From Puccinia triticina (Eukaryota; Basidiomycota; Pucciniomycetes; Pucciniales; Pucciniaceae): a DNA stretch of 64,000 bases. How positions within the stretch are numbered: the first letter of the stretch is position 1; the number at the start of each line of letters is the position of its first letter. The notes beneath the pieces were generated by a model. The model worked only from the letters and a program-made list of their open reading frames with translations, did no database searches and was not told the origin of the DNA. The DNA lies in contig NC_070566.1 of assembly GCF_026914185.1 (NCBI RefSeq), positions 1-64,000 on the forward strand. The letters run 5' to 3'. Positions 11,663-20,728 of the stretch are shown piece after piece. The position numbers were made by a program, and so were the translations under genes.

Positions 11663-12927
11663 CACTTCAAGGATAATTAAATTTCCCAAAAAAATTACTC
11701 AAAGTTTGAGGTTGGGGAAATCATTGAAAAAAAATCACACTGTACTGAAAAAAAATGCAAACTGAGCGTGCTCAGCCAAAAAAATAAAAATTTGTCAGAC
11801 TGAGTAAAAAACAATGGGGCACATTTTTGGGGTGATTTGTTGGACGGGCCTGCACAAGGCCCGCATGGGCCCCTAACAGGCCCGTTGGGCCCATTGAAAA
11901 AGTAGTATTTGTTTGGAATTCCCATGCTCTGCTAAAATGTGAAATGGGTCAAACTGAATAAAAAACATGGGGGTACATTTTTGGGGAGATTTTTTGGACG
12001 GGCCTGAATGAGGCCCACATGGCCCCCACAAAGCCCACTGGGCCCATTGAAAGAGTAGCCTTGTTCAAGAATGCCTATGCTCAGGCTCAGCTAAGAAACA
12101 AAAATGTGTCAACCTGAGTAAAAAACATGGGGCCACACTTTTGGGGAGGGCTTATTGACAGAACTGCATCAGGCCCGTCAGGGCCCACCCAAAGCTGGTT
12201 CGGCCAACCCAGAAGTAGTCTTGGTTAAGAATGCCCATATGATGTTTCAGAACAGCACCAATTGACCACTAATCAACAGAAGATATTGAAGGGCTTCTGA
12301 CATCTGTATGAAATTTGTGCACTCACAGAAGGTATGTCCAGGCCCTTTCCTTTTCCTGGGAACCCTGTTGGCCCGTACGGGCCTGATGCTGGCCCGTACG
12401 GGCCTGATGCTGGCCCGTACGGGCCTGATGCAGGCCCGTCCAAAAAGCCTCCCCAACAATGTGCCCCTAGGGTTTTTACTCAGTTGGACACATTTTATTT
12501 CTTAGCTGAGCATATGCTTTCTTAACCAAGGCTACTCTTTCAATGGGCCCAGTGGGCTTTGTGGGGGCCATGTGGGCCTCATTCAGGCCCGTCCAAAAAA
12601 TCTCCCCAAAAATTTACCCCCATGTTTTTTATTCAGTTTGACCCATTTCACATTTTAGCAGAGCATCAGAATTCCAAACAAAAACTACTTTTTCAATGGG
12701 CCCAACGGGCCTGTTAGGGGCCCATGCGGGCCTTGTGGAGGCCCGTCCAACAAATCACCCCAAAAATGTGCCCCATTGTTTTTTACTCAGTCTGACACAT
12801 TTTTATTTTTTTGGCTGAGCACGCTCAGTTTGCATTTTTTTTCAGTACAGAGTGATTTTTTTTCAATGATTTCCCCAACCTCAAACTTTGAGTAATTTTT
12901 TTGGGAAATTTAATTATCCTTGAAGTG
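11663..12927. mobile_element. Fold-back DNA element B, CACTA-like termini
   Basis: Termini are CACTTCAAGGATAATTAAAT and its inverse, flanked by the 3-bp direct repeat TGA (11660-11662 and 12928-12930). The two halves are inverted copies almost to the centre (about 12295), so each arm is about 600 bp. Each arm holds about three degenerate units of roughly 160 bp with GAGTAAAAAACATGGGG and GGCCCGT...GGGCCC blocks. Removal with one TGA restores copia gag. No coding capacity is seen. Family assignment to CACTA-like elements is inferred from termini and duplication length. Confidence 0.88.
12365..12440. repeat. Short GGCCCGTACGGGCC tandem block
   Basis: Three copies of a 24-bp unit (GGCCCGTACGGGCCTGATGC...) near the centre of element B; the core is a 14-bp perfect palindrome. 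Confidence 0.85.
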
Positions 12928-13449
12928 TGAGAGTGGAGCACCGACCTTTTGTAGATCAGAAAATATATCGAATGTCTTATTAAATAAACCGGGTATTTGA
13001 GAAGGTTTGGTAGTAGGACCGGAAACCCGCAATTCCAAACGTTTGTTGACCAGTTCGATCTGACGGAACCAAATGGTCCCCTGAAAGTTGGACTGGACCG
13101 CTTTGTAGGCTTTGGTACCAGTAGTGAATCGATCAACCAGGGATGATAGCCCGTCATGTACTGTGATTTGAATGAGAAAGAGGAGGCAGGTGTTCTCCTG
13201 TGCTGATAGCTTGATGTAGTTTTCCACTTTGTTGAAGAAATTAGCGTGGCCGAGCGTGAGAAGAATAACCCAAGTAAGGCCGTGCTTCCACTTATTGAAA
13301 TTGGAACCATCGGCCGATAGTTGTTTGACATTGGCCTTGTAGATGCTTGGTTGTTGTAAGAACTTGTTTCTAGGCAATACCTCGGACGCGGCTCATTGGG
13401 ACATGGAGGAGAAAGGTGACTTGGGTATGAATGGGATCTCAAAGACCGT

Positions 13450-14356
13450 TGTGGAACTACTCAAAGGGGAGAATAGAGCTTGGAAGGGAAATGGATAGCA
13501 ACACTAGTACTAATGTAAGCTATGCAAGGGTGCTGATGAGGCTGCCTTCCTGACTAATGCTGAGGGGATGAGAGTAACACTAAGAAAAAGAAAGAAAAGG
13601 TGTGGCTGATTTCTACTTAATCTTAGGAGCTAGTACTATGAGCTGACTACTGACTACTGAGGGTGAGAGTGTTGGAGCAATGGTTGAAGGGGGAAAGCAA
13701 TTGGCAATGATTCAATGGCAATGGGTTGATGAGAATGGGCACTATAATTTCTGTATCTAAAATTCTCTATAAATTCTGCATAAGGTACAAGTGAGGGGGG
13801 AAGGACAGTTCTTATACAAAGGAAGGATGAGCACAGACAATGGGGAGTTCTGGCTATGGGAATGAAGGTTGTACAAATGGGGAAAGGTTCTGGCTATGGG
13901 AATAAAAGATTGTACAAATGGGGAAAGTGATGTGAACATAGTAACAACTTGTAATGATGAGCACTACTGAAAGGGGTAAGCACAGATCCAATGATGTAAT
14001 GTGTACAATAGGCATAGTACATAATGAGTAATGTATGTAAAGGGTTTAGTATGTGAGAAAATATCTGTGAAAAGAATGTGGTGTAATGATTTAACTAAGT
14101 TACTAATGAAATGAGTATTGTAACTAATGAAGACTGTAAGGTTTCTGTAAGTCTTGTATCCTCCATAACTACTGAACCATTGGAGATAAGGGGGTACTAT
14201 GTATGAGTGACTATAGGTGAAATTTGGCGTAGAATCTGAATATGCAATAATAATGAGGTATTTTTGAAGGGTTATAAGGAGATGGGCAATGTAATGATGA
14301 ATATATGTAAAGAAAAGCAATAAAATACTACTTATGGTTTGGAATGGAGCACCACA
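13450..14356 (-). mobile_element. Probable 5' LTR of the copia element
   Basis: Read on the minus strand this block starts TGTGGTG (14356) and ends TAGTTCCACA (13450), giving TGTGG...CCACA termini like the gypsy LTRs at 50.7 and 59.5 kb, and it lies directly upstream of gag. It contains an internal imperfect duplication around 13840-13925. No second copy exists for comparison, so both ends rest on the termini alone. Confidence 0.55.
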
Positions 14357-15170
14357 CCGTAGAAGAGGGAGACGACAAAGATTGAACAGGTGAGGTGCCC
14401 TGCGGGATATTGATCTTAGGTCAATACTCAGGTGTTGGAATAACAATGGAGAAGGGTAGGCCGAAAGGATTGCTAATAACCCAATTGTCAGACAGAGCAG
14501 GATTCAATGTCTATGGGTTTTTGTCGATGTGTGGAGTTAATACCTTAGAAAAAATGTATGAGATTGCCAAGATGAAAGGTGAAGGTGGTCAATTGTGGTC
14601 CAACGGGTCCGGTTTTCCGTTGACCGGAGATGGAGGTAGTGGTGGTAATCTTAGGAGTGCTTTATAAGCTTTTGTTTTCTTTGGCCGCTTTGCTCTTGTC
14701 GTTGGAGGAAGTGGTCCTGTTAATTCAGGTCGTTCACTTTGGGTGCTAACCATACACCGGGAATATCCAGCCAAAAGGGTTGAGTTGAAAAGTCGAGTAG
14801 GCTAGCGAATTGGTAGACAGATGACTCTTAATCTGCTGAGGGTAAAAACCTTAATTGCATGTACTCCTCCCCAACCTCCTCTTGACTCCTTGATACATCA
14901 AATGTGGAGTTTGTACACCCCACACTCCAACACACGGTTTCTCTTCTCTTTTCCTTTTCATCATCTTACTTACTACTCATCATTGTACCTACACTTACAA
15001 ACATTGTGGTGCACAGTATGGTACAGGCGGTGCAGTAAACCAGAATCAGGATCTGTCATCAATCTCACTCTGGCGCGGAATTTCTCCCTAGATTGGGTGC
15101 GGATGCTGGATTTCTGGGATAAATTGAGCGGGTACCCGCTCTTGTTTGGGCAGGTGGTGTCTGCCACAAC
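14357..15170. other. Gene-poor stretch, transposon debris
   Basis: No conserved gene. A 90-residue frame at 14395-14667 has no domain I recognise. Positions 14808-14850 resemble part of tRNA-Lys (GACTCTTAATCT) but the anticodon stem does not pair, so it is not called a tRNA. Confidence 0.5.
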
Positions 15171-15184
15171 AACCAGAAGGACTG

Positions 15185-15635
15185 GGAGGGCCTTCCTTCC
15201 GGTCAAAGAGGTTCTGCAACCCCTTCGACCGGAAGGATTGCTTCCAGTCAAAGATTTTTTGTAACCTCTTTGACTGAAAGGAAGGCCTTCCAGTTGAAGA
15301 GGTTACAAAACCTCTTTGACTGGAAAGGCCTTCCAGTTGAAGAGGTTACAAAAACTCTTTGACTGGAAAGGCCTTCCAGTTGAAGAGGTTACAATCTTTG
15401 ACTGGAAAGGCCTTCCAGTTGAAGAGGTTACAATCTTTGACTGGAAGGAATCCTTCCGGTCAAAGGGGTTGCAGAACCTCCTCGACTGGAAGGCCTTTCC
15501 AGTCGAAAAGGTTTTGTAACCTCTTCGAAGGCCTTCCAGTCAAAGAGGTTACAAAACCTCTTCGAGCAGAAGGATTCCTTCCAGTCAAAGAGGTTGAAAA
15601 ACCTCTTTGACTGGAAGGAATATTCCTTCCGGTCA
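15185..15635. repeat. Palindromic minisatellite TTCCAGTCAAAGAGGTT
   Basis: About fifteen direct and inverted copies of GACTGGAAAGGCCTTCCAGT and AAGAGGTTACAA blocks in both orientations. Flanks carry GGTACCCGC-type palindromes (about 15130 and 15655-15765). It has the same structural style as the interior of element A but a different sequence. Confidence 0.88.
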
Positions 15636-15779
15636 ATTTTGAGCGGCAGGTACCCGCCGGTACCCGCTCTGACTGCCCCAGGCGGTGCAGGTGCAGGTGC
15701 GGGTGTCAAACCTTTGGCAAAAAAGCTGGCGGGTACCCGCATCCGAACAGGTACCCGGGTTCATAGGGGCCATCTATAA

Positions 15780-16660
15780 TTTACACTTAGACTTGGCAGA
15801 AGCCTGGCTATCTCCTGCCACCTTATTGTGTCTTTTTCTCCTTCCCAAACCCAAGATAGACCAAATGTAGTAAAAAATAAACCCATGCTGGCTAAAACAG
15901 CCAATGCATCATGTTTTTTGAACTGACTCCCTTAGGATTTGGATTGAACTGGTTCAAATGCATGGTCCCACAAACATATTGCACATAGGCAATGGGAAAG
16001 TGGAATAGCATTATACATTGTTTGATGTCAGTCCGGGATACTTGTATGTTTTTTTCTTGAGGCAAGTTATGGATTGGCACTGGAGCGGTGTTTTAAGGAG
16101 CTTGGGGTTGGCTTTCACAGTCCACCATCTTCAAGATGGTATTCTGTACTGTGAAGAAGGAAGACCTATATTGATATGAGTGCATCAAAAATTAGAAAAG
16201 ATGCACAGCTTTCAGATTATAAAAAAATATTGGTAGATTCTTGGGAGGTTGAGGTAGCAACATTTGTGGAGAATGGTCTTTTTGGTCATTTTTCTCAGTC
16301 CTAAATCACCAATACTGCATAAGTCCCTCCAGTGGAGGTGCTTTGGACCTCAGGCTCCACCTTTGGACTGAGTTAAGTTTGCTGTGAACTAGATCTTGTT
16401 GTCCAAGACCTGTTCCTGTCCATCCAAGCCACTCTCTTTGACTTCCAGTGAAGGACTCTCCTTGATTCCTTACATCTTGGGTGATCCAGTGACTTAGAGG
16501 ACTATCTTTCTTATTCCATACATCATGATGTTTTCCACACTTATGCACAACTTCCTCCTTTGATTGGACTAATATGCAACCTTAATGATGAATACTGTGA
16601 CTGTCCCTATCACAAAATCCTGTAGTTCATTTATTAATTTCAAGAATATTTACAATGGTG
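15780..16660. other. Intergenic, nothing recognised
   Basis: AT-rich sequence without conserved open frames or splice-linked exons. It marks the boundary between the repeat-rich subtelomere and the gene island. Confidence 0.5.
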
Positions 16661-16664
16661 TCAA

Positions 16665-17388
16665 CTACTAAGGTAGGCAATACTCGCCCGAGTGATCAAT
16701 GTTGGTTACTTACATTTGACCAAACTTCCTTGAAGACCTTGTCATTAACTTGATCCCAATGAGAAACCAAGCCCGCTCTGGAGGATGCAAAGACAGCTTT
16801 GATCAATTTCTTGTAATGCACCTTAGAATTGATTTGCGCCAAGTTAGCTGCTCTTTCTCTCTCACCTGCCTGCTTGTCCTTTGTTTTCAATCACTTGTGT
16901 ACAGATCATGAATTTATAACCATTGGAATAGAATTCTATAATCGAAATCGGATGCGGGCATTCATGAAAATCAACATACATTGTGGTTTTTGTTTTTTCA
17001 AAGAAAGCAAAGGAAAGGACGTATCCAAAGTAGTTAGGAATGCGACATATTTTGATTCACGTGGTTACCTAGGAGTGTTTTCTGAATTGATTCCCCGATA
17101 GTCTGGTTGAGCTCTTTTAAGCGATGTTGGTTGTTCACATGCGAGAAGGTCTCCTTTTCGTTTGAAATATCATTGATGAAGCTTAGCTTAGAGGAGAGAA
17201 TTGCTTGAATCTTCGTCTGTATTGATTGATCTCGTTCTGTCGTCTGCTGGTTGGCCCTGGTTGATAAGGAAAGGTAGAAGACAACGCTTCAGTTTGATTC
17301 CCTTCAGATAATGAAATGCGTTATTCACAAGTGGGACGTACAGTTTTTGGTCTGGGTTTATAATTGGATCATTGGCTGTGGATGACAT
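16665..17388 (-). CDS. Unrecognised small coiled-coil protein, ~129 aa
   Basis: Model on the minus strand: exons 17388-17342, 17256-17069, 16865-16714 and a last exon that may be just the stop at 16667-16665. Donors GTACGT, GTAACC and GTAAGT and acceptors CCAG, GCAG and TTAG keep one phase throughout. The product begins MSSTANDPIINPDQKL, is Gln/Asn/Lys-rich and probably coiled coil in the middle, and ends with a helix containing VHYKKLIKAVFASS and VFKEVWSN. I do not recognise the family; small kinetochore subunits such as CENP-H have comparable size and layout, but this is only a guess. It is divergent from TRS31 with a 187-bp shared promoter region. The 3' end is the weakest part. Confidence 0.5.
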
Positions 17389-17575
17389 CGTCGGCCTCGA
17401 TCTGTCGGGGTCCAGTGGTTCAGGAAGATGTTGATGGTTGTGTTCCGGCTGGTTCGCCCGAACTGGCCGAACCGACGTGTGTGTACGCGTCGCAGCCGAT
17501 CCCCGGTCGACCATCCACCCACCACAGGTCATAATCCTCGGAGGGTCACAAGAAACTATCAACAGCCACTCGAGG

Positions 17576-18684
17576 ATGTCAGCCCGCGACTTTCGGCCAA
17601 GCGATCCCCAGCGGGCCTCCCTTCCAGCCGATCTCACCAGCCTATCTCAAAGGTTCTCTCCGCTCTTCCAAACCAGGAAACCCAGAGCTTCGTCAATCTA
17701 CAGTCGGCCGATCTTCCCTACTCCTAATGTCCCTTCAAGACACATCTCAACCTCATCTACTTCAACCGCCGTCTCAGGATCGACTGCACTTGCTTCGAAT
17801 AGCTATACAGTCTCTTCTTTGGATGTCAATCTAGTCGCTTTCGAGTTACTGTTTGCTGAAATCGTTAGGTACACTCAGCAACGGGTCGATGGAATCGGCG
17901 AGTTTGAAAAAAAGTTAAGACACCCATTTGATTATAAGAGGCAGTTGATTTGAGCGAGTGACAATGTTAACGGCTTGTTTTTGTGTCAAGGCAGATTAAA
18001 TATACTGGGATATCAAGTGGGCAGTCGACTTTTATCATTATTATCGCTACGTGATGCACTATCAGGATCGCCGAATGCAATCAGTCTGAGTACCGGGAAG
18101 AGCATCAGTCTAGGTGGTGGTTCGATCAGTAGCGCTTCATCAGCTGTCCCGATCCGCTTGATCCGTCTCGTGCCAGTATTAAGTTGGATTCATTCAACCC
18201 TCTGGAAAACCGTCGTGGGAAAAGCTGCAGACGTTCTGGTGAGTATCTCTGTATCCCTTTTTTGAAATCAGCTTTCCATTTTGCTGCTATCTGACATTTA
18301 TGCACAATATTGTGCTGCTAGGAACACTCGAACGAAAACGAAGATGAATATATGATCTCTGATAATGATCTACTGATCACACGAGCAATCACCATTCCTA
18401 AAGACATGTCACAACTTAGCTGTGGAGCTTACATGGCCGGGATTGTTGAGGGAGCATTGGATGGCCTTGGCTTTGTGGGTTTGATCTTCCTCAATTGATC
18501 TTCTCTTTCTTTGACTGTTTGTTTGTCTCTTTCTTCCTGGCCTAACCTTGATCTTACGAAATCTTTCCAGCCATCCCGAGTCACTTCGCATTCCGCCCCC
18601 TCACCACAATTCCCCAAACGGACAACCTTGCTGATCAAGTTTGAAAAAGCTTGTATCGATAGAGAGAAGACCTTTTCAACTTGA
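17576..18684 (+). CDS. TRS31: TRAPP complex subunit Trs31 (TRAPPC5)
   Basis: Four exons (17576-17913, 17995-18238, 18322-18474, 18571-18684) encode 282 aa, close to the 283 aa of yeast Trs31. The core motifs are in order: AFELLFAEIVRYTQ, LGYQVGSRLLSLLSLRD, LWKTVVGKAADVLE, NENEDEYMISDNDLLITR, AITIPKDMSQLSCGAYMAG and IVEGALDGLGFPSRVTSH. These are the hallmarks of the Bet3/TRAPP fold. Trs31 is a core subunit of TRAPP, the Ypt1/Rab1 exchange factor for ER-Golgi traffic. All introns are GT-AG, 81-96 bp. An upstream in-frame ATG at 17438 would add 46 unconserved residues, so 17576 is preferred. The N-terminal 70 residues are Ser/Pro-rich and poorly conserved. Confidence 0.93.
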
Positions 18685-19795
18685 CGGTTTCTTGAAACAA
18701 CTGTACTATAGAAGAAGAAGAAGAAATACAAAAGCAAATCAAGTTATAGATCTCTTTCAGAGTGATCTGGGCTGTGTACCGCACCAACTTGTTCCATTTA
18801 TTTTTACCTCATGAGTCACGGATAAAGCCGCACCCGTCAGCTTCTTTTCAAGTCGATTTTGTATTGAAACAAAAAATTGAAACCCTGTAGATTTAAATCC
18901 GAATTCGATGGGTTCTACTGCGTTTCTGCACTCTTTAGCAAAGAGATCAGCCGACACGCCCAGCATGCAATGTTAGCTTTATGCTTCTTGCTGGTGTGGA
19001 TGAATGGATTTAGAGGAGATTTGACGCGGAATAGCGCGGAATCCAGACACCGCAGTCAGTGGAATTAAAGTTTATCCGGCCAACTTTGGAAGGTCACTGC
19101 AGTTGGATGAGGGAGCCCCGAAGCGTAGTCAACCAAATTCTCGAGGTCCTGTGGCTATCATTTATCCATCCATGTAATAGACGCGGCGAGCCTTGGTTAT
19201 CTCCCTCGACCTCCCCGATCATTGAGCAATGGCATCATGAATACGCGACCCAACACAGCGTGACGAACATAACACCAGTACTACGCCTGGAGGAAGAATG
19301 AAAGACCAACGCCGGACGAGAAACCCAGCACCTTGCAGCTCTCTTGTCCGGAAAACCAGAGGGTAAGTGATCACTGGACAAACAGAACTAGGAATCTCTA
19401 TTTTCTCGTTTCTTTTTATGGACATTGCTTGGATACCCCTTTTAACCCGGGTTGAATATCAAGTATGTAGAGTCGCTGTGGAAATGGGCTCTCCGCACGA
19501 CAGACGGATGGCATGCATGATTTAAGTTAATAAGCTGCAGGCCGAAACCTGCCATTAAAGCGTTCATGAGATGGATGCAAGCGCTCGCGACGCACCCCCC
19601 TCCATGGATGGCTTCTACGTAGCACCTTGACAGAAATATGTCACCGCGATCGGCTGTGGGATGATGTGGGTACGGCTTGGAATCTACTTGCACCCAGCAG
19701 CGAAACCGGCCGCTATTCCGGCTCTCTTCTTGGTTGTCCTCAGTGGGCAAAGACCTCACCAAGAAATCGGGGGCATAAGATGCGGGCGGTTGAAG
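18685..19795. other. Intergenic between TRS31 and the secreted-protein gene
   Basis: No conserved frames. Contains the TRS31 3' flank and the upstream region of the gene at 19927. Confidence 0.5.
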
Positions 19796-19799
19796 TGGA

Positions 19800-19806
19800 T
19801 ATAAAA
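19800..19806 (+). promoter_or_regulatory. TATA box of the secreted-protein gene
   Basis: TATAAAA, 121-127 bp upstream of the ATG at 19927, followed by a pyrimidine-rich stretch (19823-19850) suited to transcription start. Confidence 0.6.
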
Positions 19807-19926
19807 CAGGGGTTGGGCAGTCCTCTTTCATCACCTCACTCATCCCAAGCCTCGCCAGCTTTAGGACTCGCTTATTAAATAGGAATAGATAGAATTATTT
19901 CTCGAAGAGTGTACCAGCCATCCAAA

Positions 19927-20249
19927 ATGCTCAAATCAGCGCTAGTTTTGCTCCTTGTTCTCTGCGCATCATCTGTCCTCGCGCTGCCTAGCCCAGACCC
20001 TGCGCCCGCCAAGTTCTGCGACCGCAAGAAGGAAACAAAATGTATCCACGACCGATGTTTGCTTGCGACTTGTTGTGGTTTGGAAGCAGGCGCCAACGGA
20101 CGAGCGTATGCTTTTTCTCTTTAGTTTCATCCTTTTTTTCTTCCTTTCAATCAAGGTGAATAGTTTCCCATTGGAATGTCTTGCTGATATCCCTCCTCGT
20201 TTTCAGTTGTCGTGTCAGCTGCTCTATGCAAGCTGGCTGCAGCGGTTGA
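19927..20249 (+). CDS. Small Cys-rich secreted protein, effector candidate
   Basis: Two exons (19927-20105, 20207-20249; GTATGC donor, TTTCAG acceptor) encode 73 aa. The start MLKSALVLLLVLCASSVLAL is a classic signal peptide (cleavage expected around residue 20). The mature part of about 53 residues has eight cysteines, including a CC pair: spacing C-x7-C-x4-C-x4-CC-x10-C-x3-C-x5-C, which suggests four disulfides. No family is recognised. The small secreted Cys-rich form and the position near a repeat-rich chromosome end are typical of candidate effectors in plant-pathogenic fungi; that role is inferred. The second exon is supported by phase and by adding three cysteines before a stop. Confidence 0.75.
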
Positions 20250-20728
20250 AATCTTGGCCATCTCGGGATAACATACGATGCGGCGCTGATACAAATGGGT
20301 CTCGCGGAAGAAGGCTCTACTGGTCGCTACAAGAACCCTTGGAGCATATCGAATTCCCTCTCTCAATCTTAAAACCCATCCCCCCCTCCATCAAATTGAT
20401 GCGCAATAAGACATAATTCTGTTGTATATCGACTTGATCCTTGTATCAATGGCTGGAATTGATCTCAACTGTATCTTACTAGAAGCACTCTGGTTAGCCC
20501 TTCCTAAACAAATAAGAAACATGATCCCACAAAGGTTGAGGATGGTAGTTGATTGCCAAGATGACTGTGGAATTGATCCCAGCCGTATCTTACCAGACGC
20601 GCTCTAATTAGGAGTGGAAGAGGATAATTGATTTCCAGGATGACTCGAGAAGAATACAGCCAAGCAGCGACAAGAAAAGCATTGATAGCAAGCATTTCTA
20701 ACGCGTAAACCGGCCGGGGAGAGAAGAG
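20250..20728. other. Intergenic, convergent 3' ends
   Basis: Lies between the secreted-protein gene and MFAP1. It contains two diverged copies of a GGAATTGATC...GTATCTTAC segment (about 20453-20497 and 20568-20605). No gene. Confidence 0.5.

Larger units (their letters stand above)
11051..13404 (-). pseudogene. Copia gag, broken
   Basis: The N-terminal half (13404-12931) is a typical copia gag with a WNKW-like block near FNKWKHGL. The C-terminal half (11659-11051) ends in a CCHC zinc knuckle CVYCRGTGHWRSTC encoded at 11186-11145 (C-x2-C-x4-H-x4-C), which binds RNA. A fold-back element at 11663-12927 separates the halves. Joining across it gives a continuous frame through GAPLS/PLVES. A stop codon follows closely after the likely initiator, and the frame shifts between the body and the zinc knuckle. 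Confidence 0.8.
6181..14356 (-). mobile_element. Ty1/copia retrotransposon, degenerate, nested insertions
   Basis: Minus-strand order is 5' LTR, gag with zinc knuckle, protease, GAG-pre-integrase, integrase, reverse transcriptase, RNase H, which is the copia order. Two DNA elements interrupt it (7913-9773 and 11663-12927); virtual removal of each plus one 3-bp duplication restores the reading frame. The reading frames also carry their own stops and frameshifts, so it is dead. The 3' LTR is missing: downstream of the RNase H part the sequence passes into the palindromic minisatellite. Confidence 0.9.

Noticed and set aside
14808..14850. tRNA-Lys(CTT)-like segment
   Set aside because: The anticodon-loop sequence fits but the anticodon stem and T arm do not pair; at best a tRNA relic.
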